In this document: positions 7,592 through 16,289 of the stretch, piece by piece
Layout: the number at the start of each line of letters is the position of its first letter
Position numbering within the stretch: position 1 is the first letter of the stretch
Assembly: GCA_002505765.1 (NCBI GenBank)
Contig: DAVZ01000005.1
Coordinates: 5,112 to 69,111, forward strand
Length of the DNA stretch: 64,000 bases
Origin: Methanobacterium sp. UBA176
GTDB taxonomy: Archaea > Methanobacteriota > Methanobacteria > Methanobacteriales > Methanobacteriaceae
Direction of reading: 5' to 3'
The notes under the pieces: model-generated
The model's input: only the letters and a program-made list of their open reading frames with translations
The model's database searches: none
What the model was told of the DNA's origin: nothing
Position numbers and translations under genes: made by a program

Positions 7592-7927
7592 ATGGTTAAA
7601 AAAGACATGAAAAATTGTAATTATCCCCATGGGGCCATAATAATATGGGATTTACTGAATCCTCAAAAAAGTAATGGAAATTCTAAAATTGAATACAGCA
7701 TTTTTTATGTGGTTTTGAAGGCAAAAAAATCTACAGTTAAATATAAATTAGAAAATAACTTTGTAATCTATTATATATTTGAAGGGAAAGGTTTAATATA
7801 TATAAATGGAGAAGAAGAAAAGATCTATCCTGTTCAGGTTATAGTTATTCCCCCAGATTCACCACACCACATCGAAAACACTGCAAATATAGAATTAAAG
7901 TATATGAGGATTGTTTATCCAATTTAA
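7592..7927 (+). CDS. Cupin-domain protein
   Basis: 111 aa single cupin barrel. Motif 1 is degenerate (ENNFVIYYIFEGKGLIYING lacks the usual two His) while motif 2 has PPDSPHHIENTA with a His pair. The fold is likely, but metal binding by the standard His3-Glu set is doubtful. No ribosome-binding site is obvious before ATG 7592, and the predicted TATA box leaves a short leader. It stands alone. The substrate or role cannot be inferred; small cupins often bind sugars or act as sensors. Confidence 0.7.
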   Translation: MVKKDMKNCNYPHGAIIIWDLLNPQKSNGNSKIEYSIFYVVLKAKKSTVKYKLENNFVIYYIFEGKGLIYINGEEEKIYPVQVIVIPPDSPHHIENTANIELKYMRIVYPI

Positions 7928-8050
7928 AAAACTGAAAGTAGCAAAATATGAGATTATTTAAGAAATATGGTTTTTAATAGCTAAAAGTAATTTTTCTCCA
8001 GATTATAAGAGCCTTTACTAAAAATATTCTGATTATAAATCCAAAAAATA

Positions 8051-8062
8051 TTTAAATATAAA
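8051..8062 (+). promoter_or_regulatory. TATA box for the secreted M14-like gene
   Basis: TTTAAATATAAA lies about 70 bp before the start codon at 8133, in an AT-rich gap of 205 bp. Assigned by position and composition. Confidence 0.4.
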
Positions 8063-8132
8063 ATTTGTAATTTTAAAATATATTAAAAAATAAGTTTTAT
8101 TAATCTGTTAACTCTAAAAAGGGGTTTAAAAA

Positions 8133-9350
8133 ATGAAAAATATACCTAAAATAACCCTATTTCTGCTGATAGTCTTTTTAACAATGAGCGTTAGTTTTGC
8201 CGCCACTCATCTTGGCGAAACGTCTTATGGATATGTAGATAAATTTATTTATGGAAATCAAAGTTCTGATGAGACCATTGTGCTTATAATTGGTGTACAT
8301 CCCCAAGAAAACGGAATACACACTGCTATTTCCAATATTATTGCTGATAAGTCAGCTATTCTAAACAAAAGGTACGTTCTTTATTATGTTCATGTAACCA
8401 AAGATGTTAACGATTACAGCAAAAGTAGGATGAATGGGCAATTATTAGCTCAACAATTCGTGGTTCCTGATGTTTCCAGTGAAAAACCTATGCTTGTTGT
8501 AGATAATCATGAAAACCATGGTGCAAATAGTGGATACACTTATTACAGATTTTTATATCCAATTTCCAATACAGAAATCACTAAAATATACTCAGATCAA
8601 ATAATCAGTGCAATGCCTTTTTTAAAAATATATTATCCCCCAAATCCTACAAGTACAAAATACGTTACAATACCCATTGCAAATAAGGGAATACCCACAA
8701 TAATCTATGAAACATACCTTTACGATTCTGTGGCCAAGAAAACATCTGATGCAAGTGCTCTTATCGATGCATTAGATAAAAAGGTTATAAAAGTACCGAC
8801 TGCAACTTCTAATCCGGTTGGAGGTTTATTTAACTCACCAAGAACAGTTACCTTAAAAATGGATGAAGAAGGAACTATTTACTATACTAAAGATGGAAGT
8901 ACCCCTACAAGCAGTAGTATGCAATACACAGGTCCAATAACAATAAACAACACAACCACATTAAAATTCATTGCGGTAGATGCTGATGGAAGGCAGTCCC
9001 CAGTTTACACTCAAACTTACGTTATCGATAAAGTTGCTCCAAGGGTAATTTCAACCAGTCCAAAAAATAGCGCTATAAAAGTTTCAAGAACAGGAACTAT
9101 TTCCATTAAATTCAGTGAAAACATTAAAACAGGGATTTACTGGTCTAAGATTGCGGTAAAAAATAAATATGGAAAACCGGTTTCAATCAGTAAATCCATT
9201 TCAGGAAACACCCTTTACATCAAAACAAAGTACAAAAAAAGCAGGTACTCATATTACACAGTATATATACCAGCATCAGCGATTAAAGACAGTGCAGGCA
9301 ATAATCTTGCTGCAGGATATACTTTTAAATTTAAAACAGGGCGATACTAA
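8133..9350 (+). CDS. Secreted M14/aspartoacylase-like protein with chitobiase-C and Big_5 domains
   Basis: 405 aa with a signal peptide (MKNIPKITLFLLIVFL..., cleavage after about SFAA). The N-terminal domain (30-215) has GVHPQEN (His56, Glu59), VVDNHENHG (His126) and IIYETYLY (Glu193), matching the HxxE...H zinc site plus catalytic Glu of M14/AstE-like hydrolases. Then come a chitobiase/beta-hexosaminidase C-terminal-like domain (GTIYYTKDGSTPT..., about 220-298) and a bacterial Ig-like Big_5 domain (VISTSPKNSAIKVS..., about 300-405) rich in Lys/Tyr. A paralog of the catalytic part is at 24530-25252. It likely acts at the cell surface, perhaps on pseudomurein peptides, but the substrate is inferred only. 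Confidence 0.75.
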   Translation: MKNIPKITLFLLIVFLTMSVSFAATHLGETSYGYVDKFIYGNQSSDETIVLIIGVHPQENGIHTAISNIIADKSAILNKRYVLYYVHVTKDVNDYSKSRMNGQLLAQQFVVPDVSSEKPMLVVDNHENHGANSGYTYYRFLYPISNTEITKIYSDQIISAMPFLKIYYPPNPTSTKYVTIPIANKGIPTIIYETYLYDSVAKKTSDASALIDALDKKVIKVPTATSNPVGGLFNSPRTVTLKMDEEGTIYYTKDGSTPTSSSMQYTGPITINNTTTLKFIAVDADGRQSPVYTQTYVIDKVAPRVISTSPKNSAIKVSRTGTISIKFSENIKTGIYWSKIAVKNKYGKPVSISKSISGNTLYIKTKYKKSRYSYYTVYIPASAIKDSAGNNLAAGYTFKFKTGRY

Positions 9351-9439
9351 ATTTAACCTATCTTTTTTTATTTAAAAGTAAAAATAACCCATAAAACTAA
9401 AATATTTGCATGCTAAAAATTTTTTTTTTATAATGAGAC

Positions 9440-10060
9440 CTAATGGATAACCATAACACACATATAACTGAAATCTTTAGATAAAATATCCTTTAAAGTC
9501 ATTTTAACTACTTTTTCATCTTCATAACTCAGGTTTTCACATATTGCAACTTTTTTTGTCTCATCGATGCCCTTTCCAATTAAAAAATGCGCAAGCTCTG
9601 ATGGTTTAAAGTTTGGAATAACTATTGTTGGCTTTCCATTATCAATGATGTCAATTATTTCTTCAGAGATGCCTTTTCCATGCATGGTAACTATATCTGC
9701 ATCATCCCAGGGTATTCTAAGTTTAGCAGCACATAATTGAACAGAGCTAATCCCGGGGATAACTTCAATATCCACATCAGGACTTAAATTCATAACGGGT
9801 TTTAAAAGTCCAGAAAATCCAGGATCGCCTGTTGAAAGTAATACAACTGTTTTTCCTTCTTTTACCATCATAACTGACTGCTTTATAATATCTTCCATAT
9901 TTTTTGCATCCAGCCTGATTTTTTGAGTTCCAATCTCTAAAAGATCAATGGCCCTTTTACTTCCAATAACTATATCCGCCAGTTTAATTGTTTTAACAGC
10001 TATCTCTGTCAAATATTCCTTTGATCCAGGCCCTATACCAACAATATACATCTTTGACAT
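9440..10060 (-). CDS. cbiE: Cobalt-precorrin-7 C5-methyltransferase CbiE
   Basis: 206 aa tetrapyrrole methylase. CbiE methylates C5 of cobalt-precorrin-7 with SAM in the anaerobic cobalamin pathway; methanogens need the product for corrinoid methyltransferases. Visible are the N-terminal MYIVGIGPGSKEYLT, the GDPGFSG motif (LLSTGDPGFSGLL), VIPGISSVQLCAAKL and VTMHGKG. The ATG at 10060 (MSKMYIVG) is chosen because GAGGT precedes it by a few bases; the frame extends to a TTG at 10072 inside that site. It stands alone, facing the secreted M14-like gene convergently. Confidence 0.92.
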   Translation of the reverse strand: MSKMYIVGIGPGSKEYLTEIAVKTIKLADIVIGSKRAIDLLEIGTQKIRLDAKNMEDIIKQSVMMVKEGKTVVLLSTGDPGFSGLLKPVMNLSPDVDIEVIPGISSVQLCAAKLRIPWDDADIVTMHGKGISEEIIDIIDNGKPTIVIPNFKPSELAHFLIGKGIDETKKVAICENLSYEDEKVVKMTLKDILSKDFSYMCVMVIH

Positions 10061-10267
10061 TAAAAACCTCAATTAAAAGTCTAATATACTGATATTCTCT
10101 ATTACATGAAATATTAAATTTATTTTAAATAATTTTTGAATATTATCTGTTTTATCAGTTACTCTATTAAACCTGAAAGATATTAATATATACTTTATAA
10201 ATCCTAATTAACATAATTCCACATTTAAATAGTTGAATTTAAAAAATAAACATCTAAATAAGAAAAA

Positions 10268-10319
10268 TTATATATTACGTTACACATAATATCTCATTAA
10301 ATAATTAAAAACGTGAGAT
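10268..10319 (+). promoter_or_regulatory. Subtilase promoter with overlapping inverted repeat
   Basis: A TATA-like TTATATATT lies at 10268-10276. About 15 bp downstream begins an inverted repeat, ATCTCA (10291-10296) and TGAGAT (10314-10319), covering the expected transcription start and the region before the TTG start codon. It could be an operator or an mRNA hairpin over the ribosome-binding site. Confidence 0.35.
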
Positions 10320-10321
10320 AA

Positions 10322-12106
10322 TTGAAAAAATATCCCATATCCTTATTTTTGATTTTAATTCCAATATTATTACTTATAAGTACAGCGAGTGCTGTCGATT
10401 CTACAGCAGTTGAAGATAAACCCTATTTAACTTCAAATCATCAGATAAATTGTTCAGAGTCGGATAATTTATTAAAAGATTCTAATTCCAGCCAGTACAA
10501 AAGCGATGAATTATTTGTAAAATTCAAATCTGATGCACCTAAACAAACATCAAAAAATGCCCACTTAAAGGTTGGTAGTACTGTTTTAAAGGAATATGAC
10601 GAAATTAAGGGGCTGCAACTGGTTAAAATTCCGGAAAATATATCTCTAAGTGATGCATTATCAAAATACAGGCAAAATAAAAATGTAATTTATGCAGAAC
10701 CTAATTATGTATATAAAAAAGATACCATTCCTGATGATAAAGATTATAATAAGCTATGGGGGCTTGAAAAGATTAAAGCCCCTGCAGCATGGGATATAAC
10801 CACCGGATCAAAGGATACTGTAATTGCTATAATTGATTCAGGCATTAATACTCTGCATCCAGATTTAATTGATAACATATGGATCAATACCGGTGAAATA
10901 GCTGGAAATGGAATTGATGACGATAAAAACGGTTATATAGACGATACAAATGGCTGGAATTTCCTTGATAATAGCAGTAACGTTACAGATAAAAACGGTC
11001 ACGGAACCCACGTAGCTGGAATAATTGCCGCTACAGGAAATAATAGTCTGGGTGTCACAGGAATAATGTGGAATGCTCAGATAATGGTACTTAAATTTCT
11101 TGATGAAGATGGCCTTGGATACATAGAAGATGCTGTATCAGCAGTAATTTATGCATCCAAAATGGGTGCAAGCATAATCAGCAACTCATGGGGAGGAAAT
11201 GCTTATTCTCAGGCATTAAAAGATGCAATCGACGCTTCTCCTGCATTAGTAGTTTGTGCATCTGGAAACGAATTTATAGGATTAGATAACGATGTTTATC
11301 GTGTATATCCAGCAAGTTTCACAAGCAATAATATAATATCAGTAGCTTCAAGCGATTTAAATGATCATATCGCTATTTTTTCTAATTTTGGAGAAAATTC
11401 AGTGGATGTGGCTGCTCCAGGTAATAATATCTACAGCACCCTGTCAGAATCCTACGGATATCTGAGTGGAACATCAATGGCCACCCCTTATGTTTCAGGA
11501 CTTGCAGGGTTAATAAAATCTTTTAGACCGGAACTTAACAATTTACAGATCAAAAATACTATTTTAAATAATGTCGATTTCATCAGTTCCCTTACAGGCA
11601 AAGTCTTAACAAGCGGTAGAATAAATGCCTATAATGCCCTTAATAATATTATAACAGATACAACAATTCCCACAGCGAGTGTTAATATAAGAGGAGGCAA
11701 ATATTATACTCCGATAAGTTTGAAACTCACAGGGAGCGATTGCAGTAATATATACTACACTTTAGATGGTAAAAGTCCTACAGTATTCAGTTCGGTTTAC
11801 TCTTCACCGATCCATCTTTCTGCTACAAAAGTACTGAAATTCATCGCCGTAAATCCATCTGGCACAATATCCACTGTTTATAAAGAGACATATTACATTT
11901 ACGAGCTTATAACATACAAATATACTGTTAAAGTCAAATATAAAAAGAAATACACCGTCCAGTACAAGAAATGGTACAAGAAATGGTACAGATCCGGGGG
12001 AAAATGGAAATATAAATGGAGATATAAATGGAAGTTTAAAAGTGCCTACAGGGGGCTCTATCGAAAGGAGATACGTTACGGTAAAAAATATGTACTTAAG
12101 CATTAA
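10322..12106 (+). CDS. Secreted subtilisin-like S8 protease with cationic aromatic tail
   Basis: 594 aa, TTG start preceded by GTGAG. It has a signal peptide (ends about STASA, residue 24) and an I9-like propeptide (DELFVKFKSD ... VIYAEPNYVY, 62-131). The S8 domain has the catalytic triad Asp172 (AIIDSGIN), His227 (GHGTHVAG) and Ser385 (GTSMATPYVSG), with oxyanion Asn316 (ASGNE). A chitobiase-C-like domain (NIYYTLDGKSPT) follows, as in the secreted M14-like protein at 8133. The last 60 residues are almost only Lys, Arg, Tyr and Trp (for example KWYKKWYRSGGKWKYKWRYK). The shared domain suggests attachment to the pseudomurein wall; this is inference. Confidence 0.92.
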   Translation: MKKYPISLFLILIPILLLISTASAVDSTAVEDKPYLTSNHQINCSESDNLLKDSNSSQYKSDELFVKFKSDAPKQTSKNAHLKVGSTVLKEYDEIKGLQLVKIPENISLSDALSKYRQNKNVIYAEPNYVYKKDTIPDDKDYNKLWGLEKIKAPAAWDITTGSKDTVIAIIDSGINTLHPDLIDNIWINTGEIAGNGIDDDKNGYIDDTNGWNFLDNSSNVTDKNGHGTHVAGIIAATGNNSLGVTGIMWNAQIMVLKFLDEDGLGYIEDAVSAVIYASKMGASIISNSWGGNAYSQALKDAIDASPALVVCASGNEFIGLDNDVYRVYPASFTSNNIISVASSDLNDHIAIFSNFGENSVDVAAPGNNIYSTLSESYGYLSGTSMATPYVSGLAGLIKSFRPELNNLQIKNTILNNVDFISSLTGKVLTSGRINAYNALNNIITDTTIPTASVNIRGGKYYTPISLKLTGSDCSNIYYTLDGKSPTVFSSVYSSPIHLSATKVLKFIAVNPSGTISTVYKETYYIYELITYKYTVKVKYKKKYTVQYKKWYKKWYRSGGKWKYKWRYKWKFKSAYRGLYRKEIRYGKKYVLKH

Positions 12107-12272
12107 AATTTTTTAATTAGTTAAAAATACCCGAAGCTTTTTTTATCCCCGGCCCTCATATAATTCTTTATTTTTTTTTAAATTATATTTCAAACTGATT
12201 TCCATATTCAAAAATATTATGAACCATGTTCTATATTATATAGTTATAGAAAAAAAAACCTGGTGTGATAAA

Positions 12273-13460
12273 ATGCTTGAAATAGGCGTAACAGGAAAAC
12301 CAAATGTAGGAAAATCATCATTTTTCAATTCAGCAACTCTATCAGGCGCTGAAGTTGCAAGTTATCCATTTACAACCATAAATGCAAATAAAGCCGTTGC
12401 CCATGTAATATCCAGGTGCCCATGCATAGAACTGGATATTACATGCAATCCGCAGAATTCAAAATGCGTACATGGCAAAAGAATGATTCCTGTTGAACTT
12501 ATTGATGTTGCAGGGCTGGTTCCAGGTGCTCACAAAGGAAGAGGACTTGGAAATAAATTTTTAGATGAACTTCGACAATCGAGAGTTTTAATACATATTA
12601 TTGATGCTTCAGGCTCTACTGATGAGGAAGGACGTCCAGTGGAGGCAGGTTCTCACGATCCGCTTCAGGATGTTGAATTTTTAGAGCATGAAATAACCAT
12701 GTGGCTTTTTGGAATTTTAAAGAAAAACTGGAGTAAGTTGATAAGGAAATATCTCTCAGAAAAGCTTGATTTTTCGAAAATAATACATGAACAATTGAGC
12801 GGAATCGGAATATCCCTTGAAGATATTGTTGAAGCAAAAAGAGAAGTTCCATCAGAATATCACACCTGGGAAGATGAAGATATTCAGAAATTTTTAAGCA
12901 TCCTGCTTCGTATAGCCAAACCAATGCTCATCGTTGCAAATAAGGCAGATCTCCCTACTGCAGGAGAAAACATAAAAAGATTACAGGAAAAATATGAAAA
13001 TGTGATCCCTGCATCTGCAGAGTCAGAACTGGCTCTTGTTAAGGCATCTGAGGCAGACCTAATCAAATATAATCCTGGAGATAGTGATTTTCAAATTATA
13101 GATAAGTCAAAATTAAGCGATGCACAGAAAAACGCTCTTAAGTACATTAAAGAGCATGTACTTGAAAAATATGGTGGCACAGGAGTGCAAGAAGCTTTAA
13201 ATAAAGCAATTTTTGAACTGTTAGATATGATCGTTGTTTATCCTGTTGAAGATGAGCATAAAATGTGTGATAGTAAAGGAAACGTGCTTCCAGATGCTAT
13301 ATTAATAAAATCAGGAGCAAAATCGCGTGATTTAGCATTTGTAATTCATACTGATATTGGTGAAAGATTTATGCATGCTATGGATGCCCGAAGCTGCAGG
13401 AGGGTGAGCAGTGATTATGAACTTAAAAGCGGAGATATTATAAGTATCTTTACTCGATAA
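12273..13460 (+). CDS. ychF: OBG-family GTP/ATP-binding protein (YchF-like)
   Basis: 395 aa TRAFAC-class P-loop protein of the Obg/YchF group. G1 is GKPNVGKSSFFNSATLSG near the N-terminus, G3 is DVAGLVPGAHKGRGLGNKFL, G4 is NKADLP. The C-terminal TGS domain (YPVEDE ... LKSGDIISIFTR) completes the architecture. Family members bind ribosomes and act in translation quality control or stress. The ATG at 12273 (MLEIGVTGKPN) follows GGTGTGATAAA; a longer frame from 12219 adds non-conserved residues. It stands between unrelated genes. Confidence 0.9.
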   Translation: MLEIGVTGKPNVGKSSFFNSATLSGAEVASYPFTTINANKAVAHVISRCPCIELDITCNPQNSKCVHGKRMIPVELIDVAGLVPGAHKGRGLGNKFLDELRQSRVLIHIIDASGSTDEEGRPVEAGSHDPLQDVEFLEHEITMWLFGILKKNWSKLIRKYLSEKLDFSKIIHEQLSGIGISLEDIVEAKREVPSEYHTWEDEDIQKFLSILLRIAKPMLIVANKADLPTAGENIKRLQEKYENVIPASAESELALVKASEADLIKYNPGDSDFQIIDKSKLSDAQKNALKYIKEHVLEKYGGTGVQEALNKAIFELLDMIVVYPVEDEHKMCDSKGNVLPDAILIKSGAKSRDLAFVIHTDIGERFMHAMDARSCRRVSSDYELKSGDIISIFTR

Positions 13461-13463
13461 TTC

Positions 13464-13493
13464 ATGAAAAATTGTTTTTATATTATTTTTCAT
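13464..13493. terminator. Hairpin after the YchF-like gene
   Basis: ATGAAAAAT (13464-13472) pairs perfectly with ATTTTTCAT (13485-13493) across a T-rich 12-base loop, directly after the stop codon. It lies between two convergent genes. The T-rich composition suits archaeal termination; whether the hairpin itself matters is unknown. Confidence 0.4.
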
Positions 13494-13656
13494 AATCTAC
13501 GGCCACAATAATTAATCCATTGCTATGTTTAGAACACTATTGACACATCATAACACATGTTTAAAAATATTTTAGACTTATAAACAACTTGTGCTAATTA
13601 TCTTTAATTCCTGTAACATCTTAAAAATAGTGAAAATCCAATTTTTAATCTTTCAT

Positions 13657-14043
13657 TCAGCTTTCGCTTTTAATCTCATCTAAAGCCTTTTTTATAATAC
13701 CAAATCGGGACCCAATCCCTCCAGAAGCAGTGATAATAACCAAAAACAGGATAATATAATTTAATGAGAGATTAAGGTCATTTAGACCATAAAAATTTTT
13801 CAATAATGCATAAATCATTATATAAACTAATCCCAGGAAAGTTCCATTGAGAAGACTTAGTTTAAAGTCTTCAGCTAATTTAAAAGTCAGCAGAAAAGTT
13901 ATAATTACTGGTAAAAAAATTGAATATCCTGAAAGCTTTATAATTGTTCCCGGTCCACCTGTATAAGCCAAAACTGCAGTGTAAACTATAGTTGAAAGTG
14001 CAATAAGAATTGATCCTAATACAATAGTTTTAAATTCGTCCAT
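13657..14043 (-). CDS. Small multi-pass membrane protein, unknown function
   Basis: 128 aa with four predicted membrane segments: about residues 8-28, 38-54, 64-84 and 92-112. A charged tail, FGIIKKALDEIKSES, follows. No catalytic or binding motif is visible; a GGIGSRFG stretch precedes the tail. AAGGTG lies before the ATG at a good distance. It is transcribed alone, convergent with the YchF-like gene. I do not recognise the family. Confidence 0.65.
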   Translation of the reverse strand: MDEFKTIVLGSILIALSTIVYTAVLAYTGGPGTIIKLSGYSIFLPVIITFLLTFKLAEDFKLSLLNGTFLGLVYIMIYALLKNFYGLNDLNLSLNYIILFLVIITASGGIGSRFGIIKKALDEIKSES

Positions 14044-14324
14044 ATAAGCACCTTAATCAGTTTAAGGGATAAAAATTTTACTTTATAAACAATCATAAAT
14101 TCAAGTACTTTTATAGAATAATTTCTATAACATCCTTAATAATTATTTTTAATTTATTAGAAGTCTTGATTAATCTATGGATATACTTTTTAGTTTCGAA
14201 CTTAAGTCCTGATTTCTGATTAATTACCCCATAATTAATAATCTCATTGATACCTAATACAGCAAAACTTAAATCAATAAAACGTATATTAATAAAGTAT
14301 TAATTGCCTATTGTGTTGATTTTT

Positions 14325-14747
14325 ATGGTATCAAACAAAGAAATTCAGAGAAAGCTTGAAGCAAGAAAAGAAAAAATGGAACTTCATGGGGAAGCCCAAT
14401 TTGAAATAAATGAAATGTTAGAAGACATTATCATTGTAAGTTCCAACCATATTCCAGGATATGATATTGTTGAAACTCGCGGATTCTGTTACGGGCTTAC
14501 CGTTCGAAGCAGAGGCGTTGGAGGTCAAATTGGCGCAGGTTTACGTTCCCTAATTGGTGGAGAAATAAAAGAATACGTTAAAATGATGGAAGAATCAAGA
14601 AATGAAGCGCTCTACAGAATGATTGACCATGCACAGCAGATGGGTGCAAATGCCATAATAAGCGTTCGTTATGATTCCGATGAGATTTCCAATGTAATGC
14701 AGGAAATACTTGCCTATGGAACAGCCGTGGTGGCTGTTGAAAAGTAA
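14325..14747 (+). CDS. YbjQ/UPF0145 family heavy-metal-binding-domain protein
   Basis: About 140 aa. A helical N-terminal extension (KEIQRKLEARKEKMELHGE) leads into a YbjQ-type domain: IIIVSSNHIPGYDIVETRGF, the glycine-rich VRSRGVGGQIGAGLRSLIGG and AQQMGANAIISVRYD. The family forms pentamers and is called a heavy-metal-binding domain by similarity, with no firmly known function. Start ATG 14325 is preferred; in-frame TTG codons lie upstream. It is a single gene with a non-coding gap of about 280 bp before it. Confidence 0.82.
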   Translation: MVSNKEIQRKLEARKEKMELHGEAQFEINEMLEDIIIVSSNHIPGYDIVETRGFCYGLTVRSRGVGGQIGAGLRSLIGGEIKEYVKMMEESRNEALYRMIDHAQQMGANAIISVRYDSDEISNVMQEILAYGTAVVAVEK

Positions 14748-14780
14748 ATATTTATATTAAAGATTTTCTCTATGTCATTA

Positions 14781-16163
14781 TTATTTAATTTTCTTTAAAA
14801 TATCATTTGCAGCTATAATACCAGTTGCTGCTGCTCCAACTATGCCTCTTGAGACTCCAGCACCATCTCCAGCCACGTAAAGTCCGTTAACAGGAGTTTC
14901 CATTCCTTGATTTACATCTGCCCTCATTGCATAAAGTTTTATCTCAGGTGCGTAAAGAAGTGTTGAATCAGATGCAACTCCTGGAATAACCTGATTTAAT
15001 GCTTCAAGACCTTCTATAATATCTACAACAATTCTGTTTGGAAATGCCATTGCAATATCACCTGGAACCACATTTTTAAATGTTGGAGAAACATTACTTT
15101 TTTCTATACGTTTCCATGTTGATCTTCTTCCCCTTTTAAGATCCCCAAGCCTTTGAATTATTGGTTTTCCGCCTCCAAGAATATTTGCAATGCTTGCCAC
15201 AGAAAAAGCATAGGCAGATGTGTTTTCAATTGGTTCTGTAAGCTCTACCCTTACCAAAAAAGCAAAATTAGTATTTGAAGACACTTTTTCACGCATTGAA
15301 TGTCCATTTACACCTACAAATCCATCATATACCTCTTCCACGATGAAACCCCTGGGGCAGGTGCAAAATGTCCTTACAAAATCATCATAAGTTTTTGTTG
15401 TTATATGGAACTTTGGATCCCAGTTTATACTGGTTATTGAATCCATAACAATGTGTGGAACTTCAATTCTAACTCCAATATCCACAGGATTGTATTTTAT
15501 AGAAATTTTAAGATTTTTAAGCTGATCTGACAGCCAGTAAGCCCCAACACGTCCAGGAGCAGCTATTATATAATTACATTTTATTTCAAATTTATTTCCA
15601 TCCTTTCCTTTAACTAATACGCCTTTTACAGTTTTATCAGCAATTATATCCAGGACTTCTGTTTCAAGTAAGAAGTTAGCCCCCTTATTTTCGATTTCCT
15701 TTTTTATGGAGTTTATAACGAAGGGTGTTTTGTCAGATCCAATATGTCTCTGGACAATTGGAATGAATTTAATTCCTACTGCTGCCGATTCTCTTAAAAT
15801 TCCTGATATATCATCTTCAGAAGGCGCATAAAGTTCATCAGGCGCTCCATGCTTTAAAAAGAAATCATCTATTTCCTGTATTATATTCCATGCTTCTTCA
15901 AAGCTTACAAATTCTTCAAGATTGCCTCCAATATCTGGTCTTAAATTGAGTTTGCCATCTGAAAGTCCTCCTGCACCGCCAAGACCTCCTGTTATATTAC
16001 ATGGTGAACATCGCATGCAAGAACCTTTTTCAAGAGAAATACAATTTCTTCCTTCTATTCCTTTCCCCTTATCAATTACCATGACTTTAAGTTTATCAGC
16101 TAACTTATTTGCCGCTAATAGACCCGCAGGCCCTGCACCAATTATTACAACATCATACTCCAT
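14781..16163 (-). CDS. FAD-dependent oxidoreductase, COG2509-like
   Basis: 460 aa. The N-terminal Rossmann motif VVIIGAGPAGLLAANKLADK binds FAD, followed by a cysteine-containing insert CISLEKGSCMRCSPC and the glycine-rich GGLGGAGGLSDGKLNLR. The C-terminal FAD motif is NGLYVAGDGAGVSRGIVGAAATG. It belongs to uncharacterised FAD-dependent dehydrogenases. The four cysteines near 43-56 might hold a redox disulfide or metal. The substrate is unknown. It starts at ATG 16163 and is transcribed away from the P-type ATPase gene. Confidence 0.82.
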   Translation of the reverse strand: MEYDVVIIGAGPAGLLAANKLADKLKVMVIDKGKGIEGRNCISLEKGSCMRCSPCNITGGLGGAGGLSDGKLNLRPDIGGNLEEFVSFEEAWNIIQEIDDFFLKHGAPDELYAPSEDDISGILRESAAVGIKFIPIVQRHIGSDKTPFVINSIKKEIENKGANFLLETEVLDIIADKTVKGVLVKGKDGNKFEIKCNYIIAAPGRVGAYWLSDQLKNLKISIKYNPVDIGVRIEVPHIVMDSITSINWDPKFHITTKTYDDFVRTFCTCPRGFIVEEVYDGFVGVNGHSMREKVSSNTNFAFLVRVELTEPIENTSAYAFSVASIANILGGGKPIIQRLGDLKRGRRSTWKRIEKSNVSPTFKNVVPGDIAMAFPNRIVVDIIEGLEALNQVIPGVASDSTLLYAPEIKLYAMRADVNQGMETPVNGLYVAGDGAGVSRGIVGAAATGIIAANDILKKIK

Positions 16164-16289
16164 GTAAATACCCTTTATTATATATATTTTAAACTCTATA
16201 AATAATGCAATATATTATTTTATTACAGAGGTCAATTTCAAGTGTAAAAAAATATTAAATTACCAACCAAATCACTGAAAAACCTTTGA

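Noticed and set aside
9400..9435. TTTGCATGCTAAAAATTTTT as a fifth hairpin element
   Set aside because: It has no closing stem and no second inner hairpin; it looks like a T-rich terminator between convergent genes.
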